Of a stretch of DNA of 64,000 nucleotides, positions 33,247-42,500 are shown piece by piece. Source of the DNA: Legionella_C sp048541585 (lineage in GTDB: Bacteria; Pseudomonadota; Gammaproteobacteria; Legionellales; Legionellaceae); contig NZ_CP183303.1 of the NCBI RefSeq assembly GCF_048541585.1, positions 992,001-1,056,000 of the forward strand, read 5' to 3'. The notes beneath the pieces were generated by a model. It ran no database searches. It saw nothing but the letters and a program-made list of their open reading frames with translations, and was not told the origin of the DNA. A program made the position numbers and the translations under genes. Within the stretch, counting starts at the first letter, position 1. Each line of letters starts with the position of its first letter.

Positions 33247-34650
33247 TTAATAATCAGCGTGTCCAGGTGTGCGAGGAAATGGAATGACGTCGCGCACATT
33301 AGCAATCCCTGTCACATAAGTAATTAAGCGCTCAAAACCTAAACCAAAACCTGCATGGGGTACTGAACCATAGCGTCGTAAATCTCTGTACCATTGGTAA
33401 TGGTCTTTATCTAGGTGACATGCCTCCATTCGCTTATCCAGAATTTCTAAACGCTCTTCACGTTGGCTACCACCAATAATCTCACCAATACCTGGCGCTA
33501 AAACATCCATCGCTGCTACGGTGCGGCCATCCTCATTTAGGCGCATATAAAAGCCTTTAATTTCTTTAGGATAATCGGTAATAATTACCGGCTTTTTACA
33601 AAGTTCCTCAGCAAGATAGCGTTCATGTTCTGATTGTAAGTCAAGTCCCCAACTTACGGGGTAATCAAACGATTTTTGTGCTTTTTCTAATTGGGCAATC
33701 GCATCAGTATAGGTCATGACCTCAAATTCAGATTCAATGATGTTTTCTAAACGCTCGATACAGCCCGGTGCAACAAATTGATTGAAAAAGGCCATATCAT
33801 CTGGGCACTCTTCTAAAACAGTTTTACTTAAAAAGCGCAATAAAGCTTGGCTTAAGTTACAAATAGTTTTTAAATCGGCGAAAGCAATTTCAGGCTCAAC
33901 CATCCAAAATTCTGCTAAGTGACGGCTAGTATTGGAATTTTCAGCTCTAAAGGTGGGGCCGAAAGTATAAACTTTCGACATGGCAAGACAATAAGCTTCA
34001 ACGTTTAATTGTCCTGAAACGGTTAAAAAAGTTTCCCGACCAAAGAAATCTTCTGCAAAGTCAATCTTTCCATCTTCTTTTTTTGGTAAGTTCATTAAAT
34101 CTAGAGTACTAACTCGAAATAACTCTCCAGCGCCTTCACAGTCACTTGCTGTAATAATTGGAGTATGAATCCAAAAAAAACCTCGCTCATTAAAAAAACG
34201 ATGAATAGCTTGAGCAAGTGTGTGTCTTATACGCGTTACAGCACTAATTGTATTGGTACGTGGTCTTAAATGTGCTACTTCACGTAAAAATTCAAGCGTA
34301 TGTTTTTTTGCTTGAATAGGGTAGTGTTCAGGATCATCAACCCAGCCAACTACTTCAAGTGCTTCTACTTGAATTTCAAAAGATTGGCCTTTTCCCTGCG
34401 AAGCAACTAGCTTACCAGTTGCTTTAAGTGAACATCCGGTCGTAATTTTTAGAACATCCTGCTGATAATTTGATAATTGAGAAGGAACTACCAGCTGAAT
34501 TGGCGAGAAACTAGAGCCATCATGTAGATTAATAAAAGAAAGGCCCGCTTTTGAATCCCGTCTTGTTTTTACCCAACCTTGAACGGTCACTGTTTTATCA
34601 ATGCTTATTTCACCTTCTAAGCATTGTTTTACCGTATAGACATCTGTCAT
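33247..34650 (-). CDS. asnS: asparagine-tRNA ligase (asparaginyl-tRNA synthetase)
   Basis: A 467-residue class IIb aminoacyl-tRNA synthetase charging tRNA-Asn. It has an N-terminal OB fold for anticodon binding (VTVQGWVKTRRDSKAGLSFINLHDGSS), the motif 2 region FRAENSNTSRHLAEFWMVEPE and the motif 3 end YGSVPHAGFGLGFERLITYVTG. The ATG at 34650 is chosen because CGGAG lies 6 bp upstream and the OB fold begins right after; the frame stays open for 26 more codons that resemble nothing. A dispersed inverted repeat (34679-34801) sits in the upstream region. Confidence 0.95.
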   Translation of the reverse strand: MTDVYTVKQCLEGEISIDKTVTVQGWVKTRRDSKAGLSFINLHDGSSFSPIQLVVPSQLSNYQQDVLKITTGCSLKATGKLVASQGKGQSFEIQVEALEVVGWVDDPEHYPIQAKKHTLEFLREVAHLRPRTNTISAVTRIRHTLAQAIHRFFNERGFFWIHTPIITASDCEGAGELFRVSTLDLMNLPKKEDGKIDFAEDFFGRETFLTVSGQLNVEAYCLAMSKVYTFGPTFRAENSNTSRHLAEFWMVEPEIAFADLKTICNLSQALLRFLSKTVLEECPDDMAFFNQFVAPGCIERLENIIESEFEVMTYTDAIAQLEKAQKSFDYPVSWGLDLQSEHERYLAEELCKKPVIITDYPKEIKGFYMRLNEDGRTVAAMDVLAPGIGEIIGGSQREERLEILDKRMEACHLDKDHYQWYRDLRRYGSVPHAGFGLGFERLITYVTGIANVRDVIPFPRTPGHADY

Positions 34651-34678
34651 TATGTACTCCGAAATCAAATAGAGAGTG

Positions 34679-34801
34679 ATATAGCGCCACCCACTAAACT
34701 TTATACTAAGTAAGCTCGGCTTAGTCATGTATCTTTTCTGTACATTTCTTTGCCTCGCTCACTTGCGCCTTGTTTAAAACTTAGTGCGCGACGCTATAGA
34801 A
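34679..34801. repeat. ~120-bp inverted-repeat element upstream of asnS
   Basis: The left end is TATAGCGCCACCCACTAAAC and the right end, read inverted, is TATAGCGTCGCGCACTAAGT, about 20 of 24 bases alike. An inner small palindrome ACTAAG...CTTAGT is near the left. The left-end sequence recurs at the right window edge (63956-64000), so the element is dispersed. Confidence 0.55.
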
Positions 34802-34937
34802 TCATTGTGAGTTTAATTTAATAGCACGAAGGCCTTATTAACGACAAAAAACTTACTTTTTTTAAGTTTAAGCTGTAAAAAAGTGGTTTTGTCATATAGC
34901 GGAAATAATACACTAAATAAAATCAAGAGGGGAACCT

Positions 34938-35498
34938 ATGTGGGCGCAAGTTACATTGATTTTTGCAATCTTTTTTGTATCGTTAAGTTATGCAGACACT
35001 GAAATAAAATTATATAGACCTTTTGGCGATGTAGTAGAGCAACAGCCTCTAGTTATAAAAGCAACCTATTCAGGGGTGTGCTGGCAGCAATCTAGGCGAA
35101 TACAGCGTGAAGATGCCTGGCGATGCCAGGTACAAGACAAAATCTATGATCCTTGCTTTGTAAAACAATTTAGTGCATTTAAGCAAGCCATTTGCCCACA
35201 ATCCCCGTGGAATGGAGCGAGTGTATTAATCAACTTACCAGCAGCAGTTAACAATAGTCAGCATAGTCAACTAGATGTTTCTAAGACCTATCCTTGGGCA
35301 ATTGAATTAAATACCGGCGAACGATGTGAAGCTTTAGATAAAGAAGCAATGTATGATAATATGCCTATACGATATCGCTGTAATAATCAAACAGAACTTT
35401 TAGGTCATCTACAACGCTGTAAGTCAACTTGGACAATATTACAACGTGATAAGAATAGCCAAATTACAACTGTCATTGTTACGAAAGCTTGGTTTTAA
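34938..35498 (+). CDS. secreted/periplasmic protein of unknown function
   Basis: A 186-residue protein with an N-terminal signal peptide (WAQVTLIFAIFFVSLSYADT, cleavage likely after SYA). The mature part has eight cysteines in pairs (GVCW; RCQ; DPCF; AICPQ; ERCEA; YRCN; QRCKS), suggesting disulfide bonds in the periplasm. No family is recognised. GAGGGGAACCT before the ATG is a strong ribosome binding site. The UDG-like gene follows after about 75 bp on the same strand. Confidence 0.7.
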   Translation: MWAQVTLIFAIFFVSLSYADTEIKLYRPFGDVVEQQPLVIKATYSGVCWQQSRRIQREDAWRCQVQDKIYDPCFVKQFSAFKQAICPQSPWNGASVLINLPAAVNNSQHSQLDVSKTYPWAIELNTGERCEALDKEAMYDNMPIRYRCNNQTELLGHLQRCKSTWTILQRDKNSQITTVIVTKAWF

Positions 35499-35573
35499 GC
35501 TTATTAGTTTTTCTTAAATTCAAGGTATTTAATTTGCTAAAATTAAATTGTTTTCATGAAAAAAGGAGCTCTT

Positions 35574-36287
35574 TTGAACCATTTAATTGCCAAAACACAT
35601 CCAGAGTGGCATGCCATTTTAGAAAATGCATTGGCTTGTATGGATCAAAATTATTTACAAGAGATAGAAAAGAGTGCTAATTGGTTGCCTGGATTAGATA
35701 GGCTATTTGCAGCTTTTCAGTGGCCTTTATCAAAAGTTCGTTATATTCTATTGGGCGAATCACCTTATCCTCGTGCACAATCAGCAAATGGCTATGCTTT
35801 TTGGGATAACGCAGTTAAATCGCTTTGGAGTGCCAAAGGCTTAAGTAAGGAAGTTAATCGCGCAACTTCTTTGCGCAACTTTATTAAAATGTTGCTGCTT
35901 ACCCGAGGTGATTTAAAAGAAAATGATTTGTCCCAAGCAGCTATTGCTAAACTGGATAAATCTCACTATTGTCAGACTGCCGAGCAATTATTTTTAAATA
36001 TGCTTCATCAAGGTTTTTTATTATTAAATGCAACTTTAGTTTTTAGCCAACCTGTTCGCCTACATGCTAAGCAATGGCGCCCTTTTATGGCTAGTTTATT
36101 AAAACAATTAGCAGATTATAATCCTTCTTTACAATTAATTTTATTTGGTTATTTTGCAGCGCAAATACCAGAGACAAAACTCTTTAAAAGCTTAACCTCT
36201 GAACATCCTTACAATATTAGTTTTATTACAAATCCCGATGTTTTAGATTTTTTTAAACCCTTAAATTTATTAAATTGCCATGAATAA
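35574..36287 (+). CDS. uracil-DNA glycosylase superfamily protein, catalytic motif altered
   Basis: A 237-residue protein. The fold reads like family-1 UDG: ILLGESPYPRAQSANGYAF corresponds to the water-activating GQDPYHGPGQAxGLxF motif, LLLNATLVF to LLLNTVLTV, the next strand is LILFGYFAAQIPE and EHPYNIS is at the DNA-intercalation loop. The catalytic Asp is replaced by Ser (ESPY), so glycosylase activity is doubtful. I choose the TTG at 35574, which has AAAGGAG 7 bp upstream; an ATG 18 bp earlier lacks such a site. The stop overlaps the ubiG start by 8 bp. Confidence 0.72.
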   Translation: MNHLIAKTHPEWHAILENALACMDQNYLQEIEKSANWLPGLDRLFAAFQWPLSKVRYILLGESPYPRAQSANGYAFWDNAVKSLWSAKGLSKEVNRATSLRNFIKMLLLTRGDLKENDLSQAAIAKLDKSHYCQTAEQLFLNMLHQGFLLLNATLVFSQPVRLHAKQWRPFMASLLKQLADYNPSLQLILFGYFAAQIPETKLFKSLTSEHPYNISFITNPDVLDFFKPLNLLNCHE

Positions 36288-36975
36288 TCAGACCACAATA
36301 AATGAACAAGAAATAGCCAAATTTGCTAAGCTTAGCGCTCAATGGTGGGATAGGGAAGGTGATTTAAAAACGTTGCATGATATTAACCCCGCTCGTTTTG
36401 AGTTTGTTAAAGAATTTACCGCATTAAAGCAAAAAACTTTTTTAGATGTTGGTTGTGGCGGTGGTATTTTAAGTGAAGCATTAGCAGAAGAAGGGGCTTT
36501 AGTAACGGGTATTGATGCAGGCTATGAGGCTATTGAGATAGCAAAAGCACATGCAAGCATTAATCATTTAGTAATTAATTATGTTAATACGCCTATTGAG
36601 GATTATGAAGCGACCTGTTTTGATAATATTACTTGTATGGAAATGCTTGAGCATGTTTCAGAGCCTGAGTTAGTCATTAAGCACTGTACACGGTTGTTAA
36701 AACCTGGCGGTCTATTATTCTTATCTACTATTAATCGTACCTTAAAAGCTTACGCAGCGGCCATTATTGCTGCTGAATACCTTTTGCATTTACTGCCTAA
36801 GCAGACTCATGACTACTATAAATTTATAAAGCCTGCTGAATTAGCTGCTATGGCTAGAGCAGAAGGCCTTGAAGTTATAAGCATAAGAGGAATGAATTAT
36901 AATCCACTGAGTCGCACTGCCAGCTTACAACCTTCTGTAAGCGTGAACTATTTAATGTGCTGTAGAAAAGTTTAA
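36280..36975 (+). CDS. ubiG: ubiquinone biosynthesis O-methyltransferase UbiG
   Basis: A 231-residue SAM-dependent methyltransferase for both O-methylations of ubiquinone synthesis. It has the N-terminal EIAKFAKLSAQWWDREGDLKTLHDINPARFEFV segment, the SAM motif FLDVGCGGGILSEALAEEGA, the ribose-binding VTGIDAG, the post-motif EMLEHVSEPE and the C-terminal LLFLSTINRTLKAY, all textbook UbiG. Length is typical. ATGAATAA overlaps the stop of the UDG-like gene. A hairpin repeat follows. Confidence 0.95.
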   Translation: MNNQTTINEQEIAKFAKLSAQWWDREGDLKTLHDINPARFEFVKEFTALKQKTFLDVGCGGGILSEALAEEGALVTGIDAGYEAIEIAKAHASINHLVINYVNTPIEDYEATCFDNITCMEMLEHVSEPELVIKHCTRLLKPGGLLFLSTINRTLKAYAAAIIAAEYLLHLLPKQTHDYYKFIKPAELAAMARAEGLEVISIRGMNYNPLSRTASLQPSVSVNYLMCCRKV

Positions 36976-37041
36976 AAGAATTGTTAATGAATAGATTGCT
37001 TAAATAATGTTAACTTAAGGGTACTATTATTTCTTCCTAAG

Positions 37042-37107
37042 AGGGAATCTATCTTTAACTTACATTGTTGTGTTGATTTAAAAATAGATTCCCAGCTGCG
37101 CGGGAAT
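37042..37107. repeat. hairpin repeat (GGGAATCTAT...ATAGATTCCC...GGGAA)
   Basis: GGGAATCTAT pairs with ATAGATTCCC, and the latter also pairs with the following GCGCGGGAA. It resembles the common GATTCCCG..CGGGAAT palindromes of proteobacteria. It lies between the convergent ubiG and ProQ/FinO genes and may end transcription. Confidence 0.55.
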
Positions 37108-37150
37108 GAAAGGTAATTTAGCAAGCATAGGTTAGACCTAGCTCAACGAT

Positions 37151-37546
37151 TTACTCTTTTACTTTAGCAGTAGTAGCATTGGCATTATCTTTCTTTTCGA
37201 CATAGCGTTGCTGATATCGCTGATAAGCATATTTAGCTTGCTCAGTTGTTACAACATCAACTTCATTGCCATAAAGATCAACCCGTGCGCTATCTGCTTT
37301 TTGACAATTTAAATAAGCAGGTGATGAACTGTAATAGCTTAATGCTTCTCTTAATGCCTTCTTACTAAAAGGGGGTGAATCTAGCCTATCATAAAATTCA
37401 ACTATCTCATCAAAAATACCAATTTGTAATGGTTTAACTTGTCTGCTTTTTTTAAAAAAAGCATTTGGAAAATGCTCAATAAGCCAATTAATTATCATTT
37501 GCTTATCTTTTTTTGCGCCTTCATGCTGATTCATAACGTTACTCAA
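37151..37546 (-). CDS. ProQ/FinO-domain RNA chaperone (RocC-like)
   Basis: A 131-residue protein consisting of a ProQ/FinO RNA-binding domain: WLIEHFPNAFF, PLQIGIFDEI, ALREALSYYSSSPAYLNCQKADSARVDLYGN, the last being the conserved RNA-binding patch. A short Lys-rich tail follows. In Legionella the small ProQ/FinO protein RocC pairs with the RNA RocR to repress competence genes; this protein is similar in size and may be RocC, but that is inferred. The neighbouring Rsm-like RNA (38035-38188) is transcribed the other way. Confidence 0.85.
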   Translation of the reverse strand: MSNVMNQHEGAKKDKQMIINWLIEHFPNAFFKKSRQVKPLQIGIFDEIVEFYDRLDSPPFSKKALREALSYYSSSPAYLNCQKADSARVDLYGNEVDVVTTEQAKYAYQRYQQRYVEKKDNANATTAKVKE

Positions 37547-37876
37547 TATAGTTAATTGCCATGCTAATTTTTAAGAAATAGCTTAGTATTACAAACTTAA
37601 TTTAAATTAAGCAGTATACAAGTTTATGTTAAATTATAAACTACTATAATTAAAATGCTCGGAAAGTTTCTACTTATAATACCATCCATTATATTTCAAC
37701 CTCACTTTATTACAGATTTGTCTCTTTAATAGAAGACCATTTTCGCTTCGTTAGTGATTAGTGGTTGACTTCCTATTTCTAAATAAGGCTAAATTGTAAA
37801 TAAAAACATCTTTAATAAAAAGCCTTTTCCTATCTGATGTGTGATAAATGGAATCGGAATATTTCTTGTTTTGGCC

Positions 37877-37890
37877 CAAGAAATATCTCA
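37877..37890 (+). promoter_or_regulatory. LetA/GacA-type activator box upstream of the Rsm-like RNA
   Basis: CAAGAAATATCTCA matches the Legionella LetA consensus TNAGAAATTTCTNA at 10 of 12 specified positions (first base and one central base differ). It lies about 150 bp before the inferred transcript start, similar to the distance of the GacA site in Pseudomonas rsm genes. Confidence 0.6.
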
Positions 37891-38022
37891 AGTTGATTTG
37901 AGAGAAAGAGCTTTTTGCTGGTAAGAAAGTTTTTGGTTTTTTATTAAGTTATTGATTAATAAATAATTAAAAAATTAATAAGTTTTTAAAGTTGTCACTT
38001 ATTTAAAATTTTGAGCTTGCTG

Positions 38023-38028
38023 TATACT
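38023..38028 (+). promoter_or_regulatory. -10 hexamer of the Rsm-like RNA
   Basis: TATACT, 7 bp before the proposed RNA start, without a recognisable -35 element at proper distance; an activator (LetA) is expected. Confidence 0.55.
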
Positions 38029-38034
38029 CATCTA

Positions 38035-38188
38035 GCTGCTAAGTTTACAGCATGACTTCATAAGGAATTGAAGTCTACAAAAGGATTTGGAATCATACGG
38101 AAATGATACTCAAGGATTGAGAGCAGAACAGGATGTTCTGGTTGGAAGACTGCGAAAAGCCAGGGAAGAGCCCTGGCTTTATTTTTTT
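38035..38188 (+). ncRNA. RsmY/RsmZ-type CsrA-sequestering small RNA
   Basis: A ~150-nt intergenic RNA with eight GGA motifs. Four lie in hairpin loops: 38054-38075 (stem GACTTCA/TGAAGTC, loop TAAGGAAT), 38092-38107 (stem ATCAT/ATGAT, loop ACGGAA), 38109-38121 (CTCAA-GGA-TTGAG) and 38124-38140 (CAGAACA-GGA-TGTTCTG). Two unpaired GGAs lie between (38083-38092). The end is a perfect intrinsic terminator, AGCCAGGG/CCCTGGCT (38158-38178) plus a T-run. GGA in hairpin loops is the CsrA binding design, and many copies on one RNA mark it as a CsrA sponge. In Legionella RsmY and RsmZ are switched on by LetA in late growth and release virulence and motility genes from CsrA; a LetA-like box lies upstream. 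Which of the two it is cannot be told. Confidence 0.9.
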
Positions 38189-38978
38189 ATACTAATACAA
38201 AGCCTGAATGAGCTAAATAATATTTATCTGGATAATAAGCAAAAACGACAGAGCCATCTTTAATAGTGTTGATAACCGGTTTAGCAAGTGTTTTTGCTAT
38301 CGACGGGCAACCCCAGCTTCGACCTGCTTGACCTGCTTTCTTAATAAAAGTTGGTTCAACATACCACGCACCATGAATAACTACTCGACGATTATAAGCA
38401 TTATCATTAATACCCTTTTCAAGCCCTTGCAGATTTAATGATAAGCCCTTAGAACCTATATAAGTGCCACGTGTAACATAAGTACCTAAGCTCGTCTCTT
38501 TGCTAGACATGCGATTGGAAAAATGACGAGGAACGCTAGCGCCTGAATTTCTACCGTGGGCCACATAGGTATTGTATAGGAGCTTTTCTTGTTTTAAGTC
38601 AAAAATCCACATGCGTTGTTTAGAGGAGGGTAAAGAGTAATCGATAACAGTTAATACAGGTTTTTTAACATCACCTTTGGTTGATGCTTTTTGATAAGCT
38701 GCTAGCGCTAGTCGTAAAACTTTTTGATCAAGCTCGGGCGCTTTTTGACTTAGGAGCTGAACTTGTTGGTTAATGTCTGAAATTTTCTTAACTTCTACTG
38801 CTTTCTCAATAATCGGTTCTTTAATTTCAACTGCTTTTTCAATAATTGGTTTTTTAATTTCAACTGCTGTTTGGTTAATTAGTTGATTTGGTGTTGAAGG
38901 TGCTGTTACTGTAGGCGTAGTTGTTGAAACACTAGAAGAGAATAGAGCAACAGACAGTAGGCTCAATATTGTATTCAT
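38187..38978 (-). CDS. murein L,D-transpeptidase (YkuD/ErfK-like catalytic domain)
   Basis: A 263-residue periplasmic enzyme that forms or trims 3-3 cross-links or anchors proteins to murein. From the ATG at 38978 (GAGGAATT upstream) a signal peptide is seen (NTILSLLSVALFSSSVSTTTP). A linker has three near-identical KKPIIEKAVEIK repeats. The catalytic C-terminal domain has RRVVIHGAWYVEP and the active-site Cys in AGRSWGCPSIAK. The open frame extends 36 codons upstream but lacks a ribosome binding site. It shares the terminator hairpin of the convergent Rsm-like RNA. Confidence 0.85.
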   Translation of the reverse strand: MNTILSLLSVALFSSSVSTTTPTVTAPSTPNQLINQTAVEIKKPIIEKAVEIKEPIIEKAVEVKKISDINQQVQLLSQKAPELDQKVLRLALAAYQKASTKGDVKKPVLTVIDYSLPSSKQRMWIFDLKQEKLLYNTYVAHGRNSGASVPRHFSNRMSSKETSLGTYVTRGTYIGSKGLSLNLQGLEKGINDNAYNRRVVIHGAWYVEPTFIKKAGQAGRSWGCPSIAKTLAKPVINTIKDGSVVFAYYPDKYYLAHSGFVLV

Positions 38979-39535
38979 AATTCCTCGTTTTTTATTGATA
39001 AACCCACAATCATAGAATGTATTTCTCTTGTTACTTGCAGTTAAAAATAATTCCTTTATGCTGGTTAGCGCGGTTAATTGAACCATTTTTAACTTGGCTA
39101 ACTTAGAAGATAAACATCTGCAACTGCAGGGTTAAAAAGTTAAAACCAGAACCCAAATTTGGTTAAAGGGTGTTGTTAGGATTGGTGATTATATTGACAA
39201 ATGAAGCAAATGTAAAATTATAAGAATAATGACTGATCATTTAATAATTTTTTTAATCAATTCAAAAGCTTATACATTTTCGAAATTTTGTTATGTATAA
39301 TATATATACATATAGTATTTTTTGTTTTCAAAAAAAATAGTGTTTTATGTAAAAATTTGTTTTATTAAATATCTATTTGTTAAAAAAAAGATCTATAAAT
39401 TTTTAATTTTTGGTTAAAAATGAATCAAATTATGGTATGCTGGTGTTGAGGTATTTTTGATAAATATAATTTCATTTAAATATTTTCTGAATTATCATCC
39501 CATCATGTATTTAGCCAGTTTTATTGGAGATAGCT
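38979..39535. other. intergenic region between L,D-transpeptidase and putA
   Basis: About 550 bp, strongly AT-rich with long A and T runs from 39290 on. It must hold the divergent promoters of both genes; I see -10-like sequences (TATGCT at 39434) but no convincing -35 partner, operator or hairpin, and no gene. Confidence 0.5.
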
Positions 39536-42500
39536 ATGTTGGAAAGGTCAAGTACGTATCTTCCACAAGAAAGCCGAACATTAATTAATAAAGCTTATCG
39601 AATGAATGAGCAGACCTTAGTTAATGAACTTATTAAAAATGCCACTTTGTCACCCCAAATGGTACAAGTGATTCAGAATCTTGCTACAAACTTAGTAGAG
39701 AAAGTTAGAACGCTGCGCAAGAAAACAACAGGAATTGATTCCTTTCTTACCGAGTATGCTTTATCAAGCGAAGAAGGTATTGCGCTTATGTGCCTCGCTG
39801 AAGCATTACTCCGGGTGCCTGATAATGCTACTATAGATAGCTTAATTAAAGATAAGCTAGCTTCTGCTGATTGGAAATCACATCGTGGGCAAAGTGAGTC
39901 TTTCTTTGTTAATGCAACGACATGGGCATTAATGTTAACAGGCAAAGTATTAACGCCTGAACGAGCAGACACTCGGTTAAGTAAAGCACTTTTAACGTTA
40001 ATTAATCGTAGTGGTGAAGGAGTAGTTCGTAAAGCGGTTGAAAAAGCAATGCGAATTATGAGTAAACAATTTGTAATGGGCAGAACAATCACTGAAGCCG
40101 TATCGCGGGCAAGGAAGAAAGAAACAGAAGGTTATCGCTACTCATATGACATGCTTGGTGAAGCAGCACTTACGCAAATTGATGCAGAACGTTACTTCAT
40201 AGCCTACAGTAAGGCCATAGAAGTTATTGGCAGCAAAGTTGCAGAAAATAGTACCGTTTATCAGCGCCCCGGTATCTCAATTAAATTATCAGCGCTGCAT
40301 CCACGTTATTATGAAGCACAACGCGATAGAGTAATGGCAGAGCTACCACCTAAGCTATTAGCATTAGCGCAAGCGGCATGTCAATATGACATTGCGTTAA
40401 CTATTGATGCTGAAGAATCAGAAAGATTGGAATTATCTTTAGATGTAATAGAAAAAGTATTTAATGATGTAAGCCTTGATGGTTGGAACGGTTTTGGAAT
40501 AGCAGTGCAATCCTATCAGAAGCGAGCCTTTTTCTTATTAGATTGGATTGCAGATTTGGCAAGAAAAAATTATCGCCGCATCATGGTCAGACTAATTAAA
40601 GGCGCTTATTGGGATAGTGAAATAAAGAAAACACAAATGCAGGGGCTTTCTGATTATCCTGTTTTTACGCGAAAAGTTTTTACTGATGTGTCTTTCCAAG
40701 CTTGTGCTAAGAAGATTTTAACCATGACGGATGCTATTTATCCGCAATTTGCCACTCATAATGCCTATTCAGTAGCCATGATTTTAAATTTAGTAGGTGA
40801 TTATCGTGATTTTGAATTTCAATGCTTACATGGTATGGGTAAAGAGCTCTATGAACAAATAGTGCCCGCTAATCAGTTAGGTATTCCTTGTCGTATTTAT
40901 GCGCCAGTAGGAAGTCATGAAGACTTATTGCCTTATTTGGTACGACGCTTATTAGAAAATGGAGCTAACTCTTCGTTTGTAAACCGTATAGTCGATGAGA
41001 AAGCACCCATTAGTTCTTTAGTAGAAGACCCAGTTGCCAAAGCGCTGGCCCTCATTAATAAACCTAATCCAAATATTGTGCCGCCCAAAGATCTATTTAT
41101 GCCAGAGCGGCCTAATTCTGTTGGTTTCGATTTTAGTGATCGTGACCAAGTTCGGCAATTAAAAGCGATTTATGAGCAAATGGATTTTAAACATTGGCAG
41201 GCAGGACCATTAATAGCGGGCAAAGCAACTAAGCAGGTTGAGTATAGTGTCGCCTCTCCTCAAAATCAACAAGATACTATTGGTCGAATTTCAGAAGCTA
41301 CGCCAGAAGATATACAAGCGGCACTACAAAATGCCGAAACAGCTTTCCCTTCCTGGAATACAAAAGCTGTAAAAGAGCGCACAAAAATTTTATTGCGACT
41401 TGCTGATTTACTAGAGGAAAATAAACCGTTGCTGCTAGCAATGCTTTGTAAAGAGGCAGGGAAAACCTGGTCTGATAGTGTAGCGGAAGTTCGTGAAGCC
41501 ATTGACTTTTGTCGATATTATGCAGCGCAAGCCATGAAATTAATGGCTTCCCCGCAGAAACTACAAGGCTATACAGGAGAACTTAATGAGCTTTCTTTAC
41601 ACGGTCGCGGTATTGCACTTTGTATTAGCCCTTGGAATTTTCCCTTAGCCATTTTTACCGGTCAAATTGTCGCGGCTTTAGTAATGGGTAACTGTGTAAT
41701 TGCTAAACCTGCAGAGCAAACACCACTTATTGCTGCTACTGCAGTTAAACTCATGTACCAAGCTGGTATTCCAGCCGATGTCTTGCAACTATTACCTGGC
41801 TCAGGGGAAGTAGTAGGTGCTGCATTAGTTAATGACCTACGCATTAAAGCTATTTTATTTACCGGTTCAAACCAGACTGCTGACAGTATTAATAAAACAT
41901 TAGCTTCTCGCGGTGGTGAGATGATTCCATTTATCGCTGAGACAGGTGGGCAAAATGCCATGATTGTAGATTCTTCAGCGCTGTTAGAACAAGTTGTTGT
42001 TGATGCAATTCATTCAGCTTTTGGAAGTGCTGGACAACGCTGCTCCGCACTAAGAGTTTTATATGTACAAGACGAAGTATATCCCCGATTAATACATTTA
42101 TTAAAAGGAGCTATGGCAGAGCTTAAAATAGGTGATCCACAATGGTTGGTGACTGACATTGGTCCTGTTATTGACGAGGATGCTTTAAGAGCATTACAAG
42201 ATCATGTACGTACTATGCAGCAAGACCACGAACTCATTTATCAATGTAATTTAAATGATGACTGTAAAAGTGGTTACTTCATGCCGCCTACCGCTATTGC
42301 CATTGACTCTATTAAGGCGTTAAAAAAAGAAGTATTTGGGCCAGTTTTACATGTTATTCGCTATAGACGAAAAGAGTTAGATAAAGTCATTGAAGATATT
42401 AACAGCACTGGCTACGGTTTAACTTTAGGTATTCACAGCCGCATAAATCAACAAGTTGATTATATACGTAAACATATTCATGCTGGTAATTGTTATGTTA

